NCBI RefSeq assembly: GCF_036785885.1
Contig: NC_092317.1
Location: forward strand, 2,501-66,500
Reading direction: 5' to 3'
Length of the DNA: 64,000 bases
Origin: Coffea arabica
Taxonomy: Eukaryota > Streptophyta > Magnoliopsida > Gentianales > Rubiaceae
Every line of letters begins with the position of its first letter. The stretch's first letter is position 1. The position numbers were made by a program, and so were the translations under genes. Below are positions 10,513 to 24,276 of this stretch, one piece after another. Below the pieces are notes generated by a model that was not told where the DNA came from, made no database searches, and saw only the letters and a program-made list of their open reading frames with translations.

Positions 10513-13500
10513 TCATCTTGAGTATTTGTCCACCAGTGCTTTGGCTTTCTCTGGAGCGAAGAACCGAGCCTGTTGAGAAGCATATTTCAAACACGTTATT
10601 GCTTCGGCCTACAAGTCCAATAACGAAAATTCTGACTGCATTCACTGACTCGCTCTGCTTTTTCACATGCACAATGCATACAAACAAATTCTGATCGTGT
10701 GCACAAGTATATTTTTCTCAAATCCTTTGATACTGATGATCTGTTAACAACAAACTGTAAAGCACACCCGACTGAATGCACGTACTAAACTACAAAGCTT
10801 GACATCGCTCCAAAACATGTACAATATCACAACTTCATATGCAAGAGTTCATATGCACATATCTAATCAAGGTATTTGGCAGAACAAAGGTCACAAAGAA
10901 AACCACAGGATACATTTTCTTCAAGAACAGTTGAGACTCTGTACCAAAAACCAAGCTTCATGTATCCATTAGATGAAATCAAGCTTGACTTGTTTAAGCT
11001 CATCATTCTTTTTTAAGTGTCAGGCCTTGCTCCAAATAGGTGGCCTCTTGTTATGATTTGTCTCTCAAATATAACAAAAAACTCGTCACTTCTTTGAAAC
11101 TTCCCAAGCGAGTTTCATTCAAACAACTAGCAAAACATCAATTGCGAGTCAAATTCTGAAAGCCATTTACATACTTGCATGAACATCCTTTCTGAACCAC
11201 CGGCATTACCATTTTCCTTCAAGATGATACCCTGCATTAAAAAATCAAGCAAAATGCTGACTTTCAAGATTTCTACCTTCTTCAAAAAAACTCAAAAGAG
11301 TGTATATCTGTTACATGAAAGGAACTCATTTCACAAAGAATCGCAGTCAACCAATCAATGAATGGGAAAAACAAAAATACTTTCAAGAATTTCGGAATAT
11401 CAGGTAAAACATCAAGCAATAAATCCTTTTGGACAATCTAGTGTAAGGATCGGCGCACCTTTGCTAAGTAACCTCTAAAATCATCAGGATGGCTAGAAAT
11501 AATTTGATCATAAACAGCTACAGCATCACTGACATGCCCCCAATCTGAGTAGGCTTTTCCAAGAAGTAGGTCTACCTATAGAAGACATGCAAAAGTAATC
11601 ATTACCCCAACAGAATACGCAATCAAAAACATATGCAACAGGGAATGAAACAGAACACATGTTGGAAATTAAAATTCTTTAATTAGGATAATTACAAAAC
11701 ACGGAGGCGAGAGAGAGATATCTCAAAAATTGGGTAAAATATAATACATGCACAAATACTTTCCAAACAGAGTTTGAAGTAACAGATGCAACTGTCAACA
11801 CGCAGCAGGCATATTCCTGCGGACAACGGTATGCAGGATGTGAGGGAAGAACTAAAACTAGATTGCCTTTTACCCTCATTAGACGGCAGAAAACTTGGGT
11901 ATAGACTGTGTCTGTTGTTTAGATTGGCACGTATAGAATGAAGGGCTACATTACTTGTCCATGGCTACTCGATGGAAGGGGTAACTTCTCTAATTCAAGT
12001 GTTTACTTGTCATGCATGTGCTTAATATTGCCCATAAATAAGCCCTCATCTTTCTACTTTATTACCATGTTGCTCATCTAAAAAAGCAGTAGTGAATGAC
12101 GTGGAAGAAGCCTGAGGAACTCAAAAACTGGTGAGAATCCAGTGCCCCAGTTCCTCCAAAACAGTTGGTCTATGAAGGGAGACTCAGGGCTAAAAGGCAT
12201 AGCCCATGGACAGCAGGTAAATATTCCTACAGTACCAATTCCCAGAATGGCAGGATTGGTTATCAAATCCACAGTCCGTCTGTTAAAAATGATGGAATGT
12301 TTATTATGTATCAAACCCTAGGTACTTCATTATGTTGATTTCTTTGTACCTGAAAACTATTATAGCCCAGGCGCTAAGCATTCAATCTCTTTACAAAAGG
12401 CCATATCAAAATCTAACCGAGAATAACGCATCACATATGAATGGCCAGCATGACACTGTAAATCCAAGACGTCTGAAAAATAGTACACCAACTGATTAGT
12501 ATACCGCACATCATAGGTAGAGGAAGAGGCTTACTTGAATGGGATCCAATTGAGAGCTTTTCTCCACTATGCTGCTCTCTGCCTCAAAATTATTGTGAAC
12601 ATTTTTCTCATTATTCAGCATCTCACGAATTGGAAGAAGCATTTGGACAGCCTGCATTGAGCAGAAGGAAAGTATAGCACTGCCATTCAAGACACAAGGG
12701 CAAGAAAAATACCTACTCCGCAAAAATGTACACTGCAGGTCACTGCCAAAATTGTATTCGACTCAGTCAGTTATTGTTATAACTTGTGAAACTTGCAACA
12801 TCAGCAATGACCCACAGTCATCATTGATGTCACTAAACTGTCCTGCTGACTGATTCATATCGTCTAGATAACCAGTTTCTGAGGCAAGACAGAGTTAAAC
12901 AGATGCAAGAAGGAATCTATTTCGCAACAATTGCAGCTGTGCAGTCAGATACTTGTTTAGGACAAAAGTGCCACTTCAATGTCAACAATATTTGTATTTC
13001 TTTTTTCTCCCTTTTCTTTTTGTAGTTAATTTTTCTCTCTTCTCTCATGTGACCAACTAATCTCTCCTCTATGCTATTATTATCTAAATATTGTATTGAA
13101 TCTTGTCAAACTTATTCTTTATTTATTTGTATCTTTTTTACTTTTTCTAATATGAAGTAATAATGCTCACAAAGTCCACGTTGTAACAAAGTATATATTA
13201 GCTATGCATATAGAATACTTCACATAGTATTTAAAGTAATACATCTACAGCTTATACATAATTAATTATTAATAGAAACAGAATGCAGATCTTAGTAACA
13301 TAATGTTTAATCAACTATGCATAATAAAAGCATAAATAAAAATACTAGTCACTTAGTTTATTTGGTATGTACTTTTAGATATTAAGTAATTTACAATTCT
13401 AGAGTTTGCTAATATCTGTTTAAATAATATTTATATAAACTTTTGATTACGACAGGCATATGGTATTTTCTCATGCTATATAGTTTGTCATGAATTTCCT

Positions 13501-16500
13501 AATGGGGCAAATAAATGAATAAATAAATATATCAAACAAGAATGAAAGTATAAGTAAAACAAAGCTACAATATTATAATAAGCATATAATTATTAATACT
13601 ATTAGGAAAGTGAAGGAAATAGTGACACAAGAGAAGACTGCAAGTACAACTGCTGCAAGAAGACTGCATGTAACATGTTTATGCATTTTACATTAGTAGG
13701 TCAACCAACCTCGCCAGGTTTCTTGGCAGCGAGCAGTGCATTTGTAAGACCACGAGTTACTTCAAAGTCAATAGTTTTTGACACCTGTAAAAATATGTTT
13801 AAGCCTTGAACATTTCTTCAATTATGTATTAAACAAGGTACTGACATCAAGCAATAGATTTTTCACAGTGGCTTTCTCTGCATGGCACCAAACAGAACTG
13901 GTTGTTCTAACTAACTATGAAAAAAAGGCAAATCAAAGTAAAAAGCCAAACTACAAAAGACATGCATTGAAAAGAACTTCAAAAGGGTGCTCCAGTGCAT
14001 GACCTGACAACAGCTTGATAGCAACACCACACAAATCATCACAACAAGAAGCTTTCCCTGGTTTTTATGGTGAAAACCATCTACGGTAACCTTCTACCAA
14101 GTATCTCATACAAGTCATTGTCCCTCGAACCTAGTCTATAATATGGAAACTTTTACAGCATCAACTATCACAGAATGTGAAGCGTCCACTGAATACAAAT
14201 AGCACTAACCATTGCCGAATTTCTATAGGCCCTGGCACTTCCTTCATAATCCTTGAGTTCATATTTAACTTCTCCTAGCAATCGGAAAACATCAGGATCA
14301 CTTGGTTTCTTCTGAAGAACAAACAAGGTAAATTCGTAATAAGAGTGATGGACTAAAAAAAATCGGAAGACTAATATTTCTGTGTAAGTTATAACAGGTT
14401 AATCAAGAAATACCTTCGTCAAATCCTCAAGGAGTGAGGCAGCTCGATCATACTCTCCTAATTCAGCTAGTGTTACTGCAGCCCCCTGAAAACCAAATTC
14501 AGAAGTTTGAAACCATGAATGTTCAAAAATTGGAAAAGGTAAAAAGACAATACCGTTCTATGTGGTGGTAATAATTAAACAGAATGGACAAGACAAGTAT
14601 TATAAGAGTGTTGGCAGTTGTTATATGCATTCATTTTATCCACAGTAAACTAAATGTTCAATAATGCAGGGAGATGGGTATATTGAGAGGGCCTTTCGGA
14701 AAGAAGATGAGGGAAATTCTGACTTCCTAAGCAACTTATAAGAGGCCTACATATCATTCTTAACCAGGCAAAACCTGCGGTGCTATCAGAGCAAATACAG
14801 GAAGAAAAAAGACTACTTGCTAGGCTGCCAAGAAGCAAATATCCACTCCCCACCCCACCTCAGCCTAAAAAAAAAAAATGAAACACCATGCACCAGCTGT
14901 GATTCAAGAACACAATAAGGACTATTCTGGAATGCTAGAATTGGGAGAGTTCATTTTGTTCCAGTTTGATACATTATGCTAGCTGATGCCACACATAACC
15001 GTCAACCTGTCATTGAGTTCTATACTTATAATGATGTTAAATACATACTTGAATTTAATCCACCACTGTTTCACTACTATTCCCCGTCTTTTCCTGCCTC
15101 ACCATCCACCTGGAGCCTCATCCCTTCCCACCTCCTCAGTCCACCTGGTTCGAGGATGGATGCATTTTTAAGAAGCCATATGCTCAAAAAATTGTCTATC
15201 TAAAGTTTGTAAGCATTGTAATTTGTCATTTTGGCTTTGGAATTTGCAAGAAAATGGATATGACGAGATATGAAAGCTAGTAACTAACTGATTGTGTCTG
15301 AGGGCTGTCTAGCCTAAAACTTATGGAGGTTCACATAGTTTTGCCAAATTCCAGCTGAGAAGACTACCCAAAAGAATTGTGGACTTGACAGGATTATGTC
15401 AACAGGGTACTGAGTGAGAAGTCAAGCAAAAAATATGGATTTTTTTTTCTTTTTTGGGGTGGGGGGGAGGGTGTGGAGGTGGGGTGCATGAAAACTGGTA
15501 CTCAGGTGCAGTTAATTTCAGGAACCAGGGAACCCCACCTCGATATTGTTATGGAGGTATATAGAAACCTTTCCATGATGAACGTAGCTAATACTAAAAC
15601 AAATTACCACTGGCCTTAAGTCACTAGTTGCAGTGAACACGTCGCCATGAAGCGTGTTCACCATGTGATATTTTGGTTTGCTGTAGGTTATCAGAGAGAC
15701 GATTTTAAACGGGGAAAAGCCTCAAATGAGTACAATGACACGAATTCAATGATACACCACAAAAGTTAATCAAATGACTGTGCAGACACTTGAGACCATA
15801 CAGAGCACATTCAGATGAGGCCATACATATGAATCTCAAACATCAAAACTCACTTCAAGAGCAATGGGATTGTCTTGGGAGATGCTCAGCGTCTGCTCAA
15901 ATTGCTGCAGCCTCTTCTGGAAAAGAATCAAATGGTATAGTATCCAAATGCATACAATAACTTTGCACTTAACAACAAAAAAAAAGGTATATCTAAGTGA
16001 GGCCTTTAAAACACAACATCCAACAATGAATCAACAACATTTACCATTCAACTGCACCAACAATTCGTCCAAAATAGTTTCTTAACTAAAATCAGCATAA
16101 TAGCCAAACATAATTGGCAAAGGCTCTACATCTGACTAACCTATTTATTATACACCAGGAACATGTTAAGACCCAGTTTGGTGTAGTGTTGACAGCCCAT
16201 TTGAGAGCAGCATTTGAACAAGATGCACAAATGCTAAATCCACATTTAATCAAATGCTGCTCTTCCCTAACTTCTGTTCACATGATTCTTCAACCACAGA
16301 TTTCAAGAATCTTGTTGGGCAGATGCTACAACAAAACTTTTTTATGAAACAGGTTAACAGACTATATGTATGAAGGCATATATGGATGAACCATTTTTTT
16401 AACAAAATGCTATTAGTAAATTCCTTTTAACAAAATGCCTTTTTTTTCCGTACAAAGCTATGGAAGAAGAAAAATCTACTTATGTGCACAACCTAACTCA

Positions 16501-19500
16501 TCCAATTTCTTTCCCAAACATCCAAACAAAGAGAGAACTTAAAAAATTTCTCTTCTTTTTCTCTCCTAACTTAGATTTTCTCTTCTTTACTTTCCTCTAA
16601 TAACATCCCAAACTTAACTTACTGTACATTTCTAAGCACACTTTTTCTAGCAAACTACATAAAGGCATACTTTTTGTGCGTTCTAAACTAGAAAAGAAAA
16701 GTAAATTTCAAACCGTCTGGGGGGGAAAATTGCAAGCTGTCTGGAAAAGTAAATTTCTAGACATGTCCAGCATTTTACCTTTAGACTTTCTCTCTCTTTA
16801 GCTGAAAATTTTTCAACAACAGTGGTGGCTTCTTCGGTCGGAGTAATTCTGGAACAAAAAAAGAAAAATCATGATCAAGTTGCCTCTTTCAGTACCACAA
16901 CCGGTGGATAGTTCTGAAGGACAAATGACAGTAAAAATACAGGATACACTATAATGCTTAGTTATTTTGAAGCCTGTGTGAATTGATTCTCAAGTAGAAG
17001 GTGGATTTTGCTTTATTTTAGCTAAGCAGTTGTTGCAAGCCATATAAGAGCACAGGCATATTTAAGCAGCACCTCGAGAGAAATGCTTTCTGTTTTCATA
17101 GAACTCGTGAACATGATCATGCAATTCATAGTCCCAAAATGAGCCCAATGAAGTAAAGATGCATCAGAATTCATGTATTTCACAAACGAATCAAATGAGT
17201 TACAAATAGAGAACTTTCCTTCCCATAACCTTCCAATTTAGACCAGTCAAGGAAATTTGGCAACAATTTATTAACCATTAATAGGCCATTATGTACTTTC
17301 GCGAGAAGAAATTATCCACCCCAGTACAACCAGGGAACATTTTTCCTGCATGACTAGCAAATGCATCTCCTACTCTTCAGTATGATGTCTATATTGACAT
17401 GAAAGAAACAGGAGGACTAACACTAACATATGGTAAAAGGAAATTACACATTAGACAAACTATAGAAGATCTGAATGAATTTTGAACTAAAGCTTGAGGA
17501 ACTGCATAAGCCTTACTTTTCAGAGGGAAGAAAGTCCCCAAAAGCAAAAACAAGTCCAAAGATCAAGGCTGTGACTGCAGCTCCAATCTGTCCAATTCAA
17601 AATCATAATAACAGATCATATCAGAGGTGTAAACTACACTGCCTTTTAGACCGTAGTCAAAAAATACATCAGCTCATGCTGGAGTATTACCTTAGTACCC
17701 AGTCCAACAGTATTACTTGTGGGCACAGTTGGAGTCTCGTAATCAATTGCTCCATATTGTTCCTCTTCTTCTGCCTGTTTTTGCTGGAGTGCTGACCTAA
17801 AACTTAAAGAAGCATTATTCAATAAATACTCCCTCTGTCCCAAATTCATTGACGTGTTTAGGGACTTGTGCTTTTTTTAAACAGTGCCCAAATGTTGCTT
17901 TAGTTTCTCTATTTACCCTTCAATATACTGGTGATAAGAAATGGCATAAGTCAAACAAAATTGATGTTGCACGCTCTGTTGATAAAAGAGCCAAGAGTTT
18001 GTTGCACGCTCTGTTGATACTAGAGTTAGTGCAATTCATGCTCTAAAATTGTGTACAAGACAACAAAACACATGGGGCCCAACTCATTTCCTTTGTCAGT
18101 TCATACTCACATGAAACGCAAATGTGTGCAAACATGCTCCTTTTTTCCATCACATGTATCAAGGTGGTGCAATTCACACATGGATTCTTAACAAAAGTCA
18201 AAAGAAATCTGATGGGCCAGCACCTGAGATTAATTGGAAGGTATAAATGGAAACTAGATGAAAAATTGTTTGCCATATTTAGAAAGTGACATATTTTGGG
18301 ACAGACCAAAATAGAAAGCATGACACTTTCAATGGGATGGAGGAAGTAGTTGTTTAAATGCAGATGGTTAACAAGGAAAACGTCGAAAGCAAATGCAACA
18401 GAAAATCAACAATTTGGCAATTAGCTACTAGGATGACACATATGCCATGGTCTTGGTAAGGGGAAATTCTGCAGTTAAGTCTGACAAAGGGCTAAACAAT
18501 TTCCAAGATAAAGATTGCACGTGTACTTACAGTTTTGATGGTGGCAGAAAATAAGACACCATTATAATCAACTCGAAAACCTTTATAATTTTTAGCTATC
18601 ATAGTAAAGGTGATTTCTCATGGTGCTGTCATTCAAACGATCAAGGGATAATACATTGTGCTTAACAGATGTGAGACTTGATGGAACTCTAATACAAGAG
18701 CCGGAATTGTACATTTAGATAAGAAAAGGAAAAGGGAAAAAGACAAGCTGTTCTGGGACACAACAACAACTGTGGCACAGCAACTGCACCAGCATTTGTG
18801 CATGTAAAGAAAATCAAACTTGGTCGACATGAACAGCAGTCTATTACAGTAAACAAGAATGAAGACATTAAATCAACAATAAAGGTCATAGTACGGAGCA
18901 CCTTTTAACTGCTTCTAGCCGTTCCTCAAACTGAAAGTCCATGGGAATATTCCCTGATCTTCCATCACTTTGAGAACTCAAAAGCGGTGCCTCTGTTGAA
19001 CCAGAGGAGGAACAGTATTAATGATGGTGTAGAACTATCTCGATCAAGAAGATTTAGAAACACAATCTGTTGAACCAGCAAGAAGATTCACCTGGCTGAT
19101 CATTGTGGACATAAGTTTCAAAAACCAAGAAGATTCAAACAAAACACTTGTGGTTTCAGGGGTCCAACAAATTAATAAATAGGGAAAACATGGATGATTG
19201 CCCATAGTTGGCTATATCAAAGTTTCTTTGTTTAATTTTTAACAAGAGACAGAAAAGAACAATCGCAATAGCAACGAATAAAGTTGACAGGTCATACTGA
19301 CTCACTTGAATCAAGATTTGGCTTCGGCTGACTGATCAATAATATTATTTATGCAGCAACAAGAATCAGCTCGAACGCAAGTAACATTAACCACACAAGC
19401 GCGCAAACAAACCGAGAGAAAGAAGTAATGTTTACTCACGATTAGGAATGTTGTTGGAGCGATTAGAGGATGATTTCCTGCACCAAATAATAGTAAAAAT

Positions 19501-20859
19501 CAGAAAACAGGTTATGTGCAAATGATTTTAGATGAAAACTACACAAAGCTAACACTGGCTCATGAATCCATTTAAGTGTTCAAAAATATAGAAAAAAGAT
19601 GGAGTGGGTCAATAAACTTTCCTTGCAACTAGACATATAGTAGGTACACCCAATTAGCTAATTTCCCCATTTGCCTCTCAATCTCAATTCAGGCTTTTGA
19701 ACTATTGATATCAATATTCAGTTATAGTTAGACCTGCATTTCCTTAGAACCCAGCAATGTTTGAGTTTTGGCTTTTAAAAGACATCTAATTCTTGCACCC
19801 CGAAGAGGGGGGGGGGGACAAAATGTTGTCATGCAAAGTAATATAGAATTGCACGCTCTACAGGAATCTCAACAATCGATTGTAAATAAGGAGGTAGACA
19901 GCAAAACGGGGTTAACGACATAGAAAGTACCACATGACAAAGTTTAAAGTCGCACAACGTGACAACTATGATAAAAAGAATCAAGATAGGCGTGGGGGGA
20001 AATAATTGAATGCCAGCAATATGATAGTACTACAATGCAATAATGCTTTTTCAACGTCTGTTATGTGATGGGAGAAGGGTCGTACAGCCTTGGAAGGGGG
20101 AGGGGGAAGGAAAAGAAAGATGATAGAGTATAATAACACAGAAAATGGGAAGGATTGTAGCTACCTTATTGGTGGCACCGAACTCTTGCTGTCATCCATT
20201 CTCATTCTCGTTGGTTTCTGATGAGAGTCAAAAACAAGGAGAAAGCCTATTGGTCAGGCAATAAAGCAAAAGACTGAATCACATTTTGGTGACTGCTATA
20301 GAGTTGGCAATGAAAACATACGAGTTCTACACCGAATTTGGTGTCATAGGTGAAGCAACCAAGTGCTAGTTAGTTAGGAATTAGGATGTAGTACTAGTAA
20401 GTAACTGACCATCAGCAAAGAGATACCAAGCAAGGCAAGGCAAGCTCCAGTTACCCCTTTTTTTTTTTTGAACCAGTTCTACTAGATTAAATTAAATACG
20501 GTTGTCAAACAACCTAAGGATACCTTATCCTTACTAGTAGTAGACAATGGAGGACTGGGTTTTGGACCAAAGCCCCGAGCCGGGGGGTTTGGAGTTGAAC
20601 TTGAAGAGGGAGAAGATGATGATGAATTTCCCGAATCGGAACAGTGTAATCGAAATCCAATAAGCCGGTGCGGGTGCGGTCCCCTCGAATTACGCGAATA
20701 ATCAACAGCAAATGAGAAAAAAGGAGATGATATGTTGACGACGCGGTGCTTCCTGGAGGAATCGTTGTTCCCTTTTGCGGCGGTGGTAGTGTATGCAGTG
20801 CTTCCATGCACAACTACGATGCGTGGAGAAGAAGCCGTTGCGGGCATGGTCATCTTCAA
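10513..20859 (-). CDS. Plastid-targeted TPR protein, one membrane helix, 15 exons
   Basis: Hand-built model of 474 residues. Exons in transcript order: 20524-20859, 20165-20217, 19440-19477, 18902-18992, 17691-17796, 17517-17587, 16779-16848, 15854-15916, 14414-14485, 14210-14311, 13710-13784, 12535-12651, 11459-11575, 11175-11231, 10513-10569. All introns are GT-AG and the frame closes at TGA. The first 75 residues are rich in Ser, Thr and Arg and poor in acids, like a chloroplast transit peptide. One hydrophobic helix (IGAAVTALIFGLVFAFGDF) lies at about 209-227. TPR-like helical pairs follow at about 277-340 and 399-440 (KAYSDWGHVSDAVAVYDQII, GYLAKGIILKENG). It resembles the chloroplast TPR proteins of the At2g37400 and SLOW GREEN 1 type, which bind partner proteins; I have not fixed the orthologue. 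Introns 4 and 11 carry transposons. Confidence 0.85.
13000..13645. mobile_element. Intronic repeat related to the 46.5-48.6 kb element
   Basis: Inside intron 11 of the TPR gene, an AT-rich stretch parallels 47950-48430 in the same orientation. Shared phrases include TTTGCTAATATCT, a TAGATATTAAG-like word, TGATTACGACAGGCATAT versus TGATTATGATTGGCATAT, TATAATAA, and the closing AATAGTGACA. A matching CTCATG(T/G)GA segment near 13040 corresponds to about 46670. The edges are approximate and the copy is diverged. Confidence 0.6.
17829..18346. mobile_element. Stowaway-type (Tc1/Mariner) MITE in a TPR gene intron
   Basis: The inverted ends begin CTCCCTCTGTCCCA and finish TGGGATGGAGGAAG, the classic Stowaway terminus, with TA on both sides (17827-17828 and 18347-18348). 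At 518 bp with no coding frame, it lies wholly within intron 4 (17797-18901) of the minus-strand TPR gene. It should therefore be removed on splicing. Confidence 0.85.
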
Positions 20860-21000
20860 TGCACCCTGTCTTTCCTGGTCTTCAAACTCTGGAGTTGAGA
20901 ACTCGTTGGTGGCTCGATGTCCACCACCGGAAGCCTCTTTAACTGAGAATAAATCCAGACAGATGGATAAGAAAGAAGCCGTGCCTCCTGTTACACTTCA

Positions 21001-21311
21001 TTCTCTTTAGTCGTACTACTACTAGCACTTTAATGATTAATCCCCGTACTTTACTTTCACGAGTCCTTCATGTTTATGCCTGTGATTCCTTTGTTCTACT
21101 AGGGCCGCTTGGTAAGAGAGTTTGGGAATCAAGAATTGGAATCACCGTCATACTTGTTGCTGGACAAAAGGGCATGGTATTGAAATTTGGAACGAAATCA
21201 CAAAAGGGTATGAGTATTGAAAAATTGGAATGAAATCTAAAAATGCGGTGACTCTCAAATCTCAATTCTCGACCATACCTGGTTAATTACCAAATTTGAT
21301 TCCCAAATAAA
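21001..21311. other. Upstream region of the TPR gene, promoter side
   Basis: With the TPR gene reading leftward from 20859, this stretch is its promoter side. It includes AT-rich DNA and a segment at 21108-21300 with partly inverted TTGGGAATCAAGAATTGG-like words that may be an old MITE. I could not place a TATA box with confidence and see no gene. Confidence 0.4.
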
Positions 21312-21925
21312 GGGATAATTTCATACTTGGTTATTATAATTGCAGTCACCTCCCCTAAGGTTATAAAAATTACACTTACCTTTCTTGATGCTATGATAAT
21401 ACCATAATAGCCTTCACAAACTTTACAAATTTTATGTGAAAAATAATTTTAAAAGAGAAAAATGAAAATTCTTTTTTAGCGATACTTCTTTATCATAAAA
21501 TTCTAGCGTCATCTAATCTAGTATATTATACAGCATTCCTAATTTTTTTAAGTAGATTTATTAATCAATTTATAAAAAATCTACCAACCAATTAGGGCTG
21601 CATTTGTTAAAATAAATATTTTAAAAAATTACTTAACCAACAAAAATGACCTAAGTAACAAAAAAGAATGCTTTCAAAACATGGTTCTAAATTTTCCTGC
21701 AAAAAAAAACGAATTTAAAATTTTCACCTAACGGATAACGGTGATAGTTGACTTTTTAGCATCTAATTTGTTTTACATATCAAATAGGGGTAATATTGGA
21801 TATTCATTGATTTTCTTTTTCCTTCCATCATACTTTTTATAAGAGATTTTTCGTAATTTTTCAAACATCAGGGAAAAGTGGCTGCGATTGTTATAAACTT
21901 CATGAGAGGTTTTTGAAATTATCCC
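21312..21925. mobile_element. MULE-like non-autonomous element, copy 1 of a local family
   Basis: A 614-bp element starting GGGATAATTTCA and ending TTTGAAATTATCCC, flanked by 9-bp near-repeats CCAAATAAA (21303-21311) and CTAAATGAA (21926-21934). A 9-bp target duplication is the Mutator hallmark. The interior is AT-rich and non-coding. Its inner termini share the CTCCC and AAAATTACACTTACC phrases with the other copies. Confidence 0.65.
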
Positions 21926-24276
21926 CTAAATGAAATATAAAAATTCAAGAATAAATGGAAATCTTCTATCACCTAAATCTTGCTTCCTACTCTACTTTCT
22001 CTCTTGATCACTCCTACATCTTTATCGGACTGCCTCCATTCCTTCCTCATCATTCCGTATAATGCACCTTCTCACCTTATCTTCTTTTTCATCACCGACA
22101 TCCGATATCGTTTTTCACTTGTCTTCTTATTTCAAACAAAATTCTGCTACTTTTTCTAGTTTAGTAAAACTACAAGGAAGTTCTTTAAAAACTTGACTAT
22201 CAACAGAATTTTCATCTAAAAACAACAATTGACGATGATGAGGTTTGACGGTGGTTTTAACTACAAAAGATACATATTTTTTAGTCAAAGAAGATGATGA
22301 AATTTGATCTATCTTAGATTGGAAAATTTTGGAAATCTTGAGACTAAATACAATAATTATAGGAGCACAAAAGTAGTACAATTAATTGTTATTCTATCTT
22401 TGAGTTTGACAGTAGTTCTGCCTCGAGAAAGAACTGCTATCAGTTGGCCGGTTATTTAAAATTAAATATGCTGTAACAATTCTGTATCATGATGTACATG
22501 AGATGAAAAGGTACCCAAACAAAATAAAAAATTTGTTAGAAAACGTGTTTATAATTTAAGAAAACTTTTTATTTCTTAAAAATGACTATCCTAGCGCATT
22601 TTGTTTGGGCATTAGGTAATTAAGCACAATTAAGATTTTGCATGATTGCATTTAATATGTTAAGATGTGTTCGATTTTATGCATATAAATTGATTTTGGA
22701 ACCACTTGGTAAGGTTTATGTTTCGTGTATTTTTCTGTATGGATTTTAATAAAAATAAAAAAACACAGTTCATTGATATATTATTTGGCTTTACATGGGA
22801 AAAGAAACGTTCACAAGAATGAGGCTTGCTTTCGAAGCACAAAAAAAGGGCAGATTTCTTTAGACGGGGTATTATTTGCAAAAATAAATTGATTTTATAA
22901 TAAATATTATATCTAAATTACATTTTTATCTTCTTAACCACCTATTTATCTTACATACATTGTCATGAAAAGTGAAATAGTATTATTTTAAATAATTTTT
23001 CCTAATAGTATTCTATCCATAAATTTTAATTTTTAACTACGTAGTTAGTGTTTGGTGGTGAGAAAAAGGGAAGGATAATGGAAGAAAATAACTTCTCTAC
23101 GAGTTTTTAACCGGAAATTTATAATGCCCACCACATTTTTTTTGTAGCAACTCTTTTCCTTGTAAAACTTTTTTATGTACAAATTAATATAGAAATGTTT
23201 CAAACAATTGAATTTCTTTTTCAATTTTTCCTTTCTAAACTATTTATTCCACCCTAAAGAGCTACATAAATTTGAACATCTTACAACTTATAATAAAATT
23301 ATTACATATTTTATCCTTATTTTATACAATTAATAAATTAGTAATTTGTTTAATTTATATTACATTTTATATTCTTTTTTATATCTATATATGTGTGAAA
23401 TGGCTCATACACATGCAAATAATACATATATATATATGTTATATATCTATATATTTATATATAAACTTATTGTTAAAGAATGTGAGTAGATTTGAGGTAA
23501 ACAACTCTTCTAATATGCAAAACTATATATATTACATGTTTTTATATATTTTAACTTTAAATACAAAAAAGAAGAAATTCAATATGGAATTTTTTTTAAT
23601 TAACAAACAAACTAGCCAATTTTTTTTCATGACTTTTCAATTAAACAGGCACAAGCATTTGTATTTTTTTGCATCATTTTCTTTATAACCAAACACAAGC
23701 AAAAAACTTAGATCTTGTTTAGATTATTATTTTCTAGAGTTTTTATAGAAAATTATATTGTAGTGATTTGATGTATGTGAGGTGAAAAAATAATTGAGAA
23801 ATGTATCCACAAAAAATGTATAAATTTTTTAGAGAAAAATTGCAATCTAAATAAGGCGTTTGTTTTATTTTTCTATATGTCACTTCATTTCACTTTTCAC
23901 AAGGCACGCTTTCTTTCACTGCTTTTCCATCATATAAACAGGGCCTTTAAAGAATACACTTTCTGGATTTTTTTAATGGTAACCTATAGCCCAAAGAAGG
24001 ATTTTAAATCCCTTTTGATTGCCAACTTACCAAAGACAGGTTGGTTAATTATTTGGACATAATTGGCCTATTACCAACCAAGGCTTGATTGGATTTTTAT
24101 TTATGTTGGAAAAGTTTTATAGTATAATTTTTAGAGAATATTCATTTGACATCGATTTTTAAAGAATAGCTATTATTTACACAAAGTTATTTATTTGCAT
24201 TGCAAATATATTTTTTAATATAGTTTTTTTATCTTAATACATCACTATAAAGTGTTACAGTAATTATTTAAAATAA
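21926..24276. other. AT-rich intergenic stretch
   Basis: About 2.3 kb of AT-rich DNA without a supportable gene. The 138-residue open frame at 23272-23688 is a translation of AT-rich sequence (Ile, Leu, Tyr, Phe, Lys) and resembles no protein I know. A small MITE is annotated separately at 23711-23858. Confidence 0.6.
23711..23858. mobile_element. Short MITE-like element
   Basis: A 148-bp AT-rich segment with imperfect inverted ends, GATCTTGTTTAGATT on the left and AATCTAAATAAGGCG on the right (11 of 15 paired). It is non-coding. I saw no clear target duplication, so its superfamily is not assigned. Confidence 0.4.

Noticed and set aside
20514-20813. Alternative frame across the first exon of the TPR gene
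   Set aside because: The frame at 20524-20859 has the transit-peptide composition and joins the next exons in frame; this one does not.
23272-23688. 138-residue plus-strand open frame
   Set aside because: The composition (Ile, Leu, Tyr, Phe, Lys, Asn) is that of translated AT-rich DNA, with no motif and no promoter or splice context.
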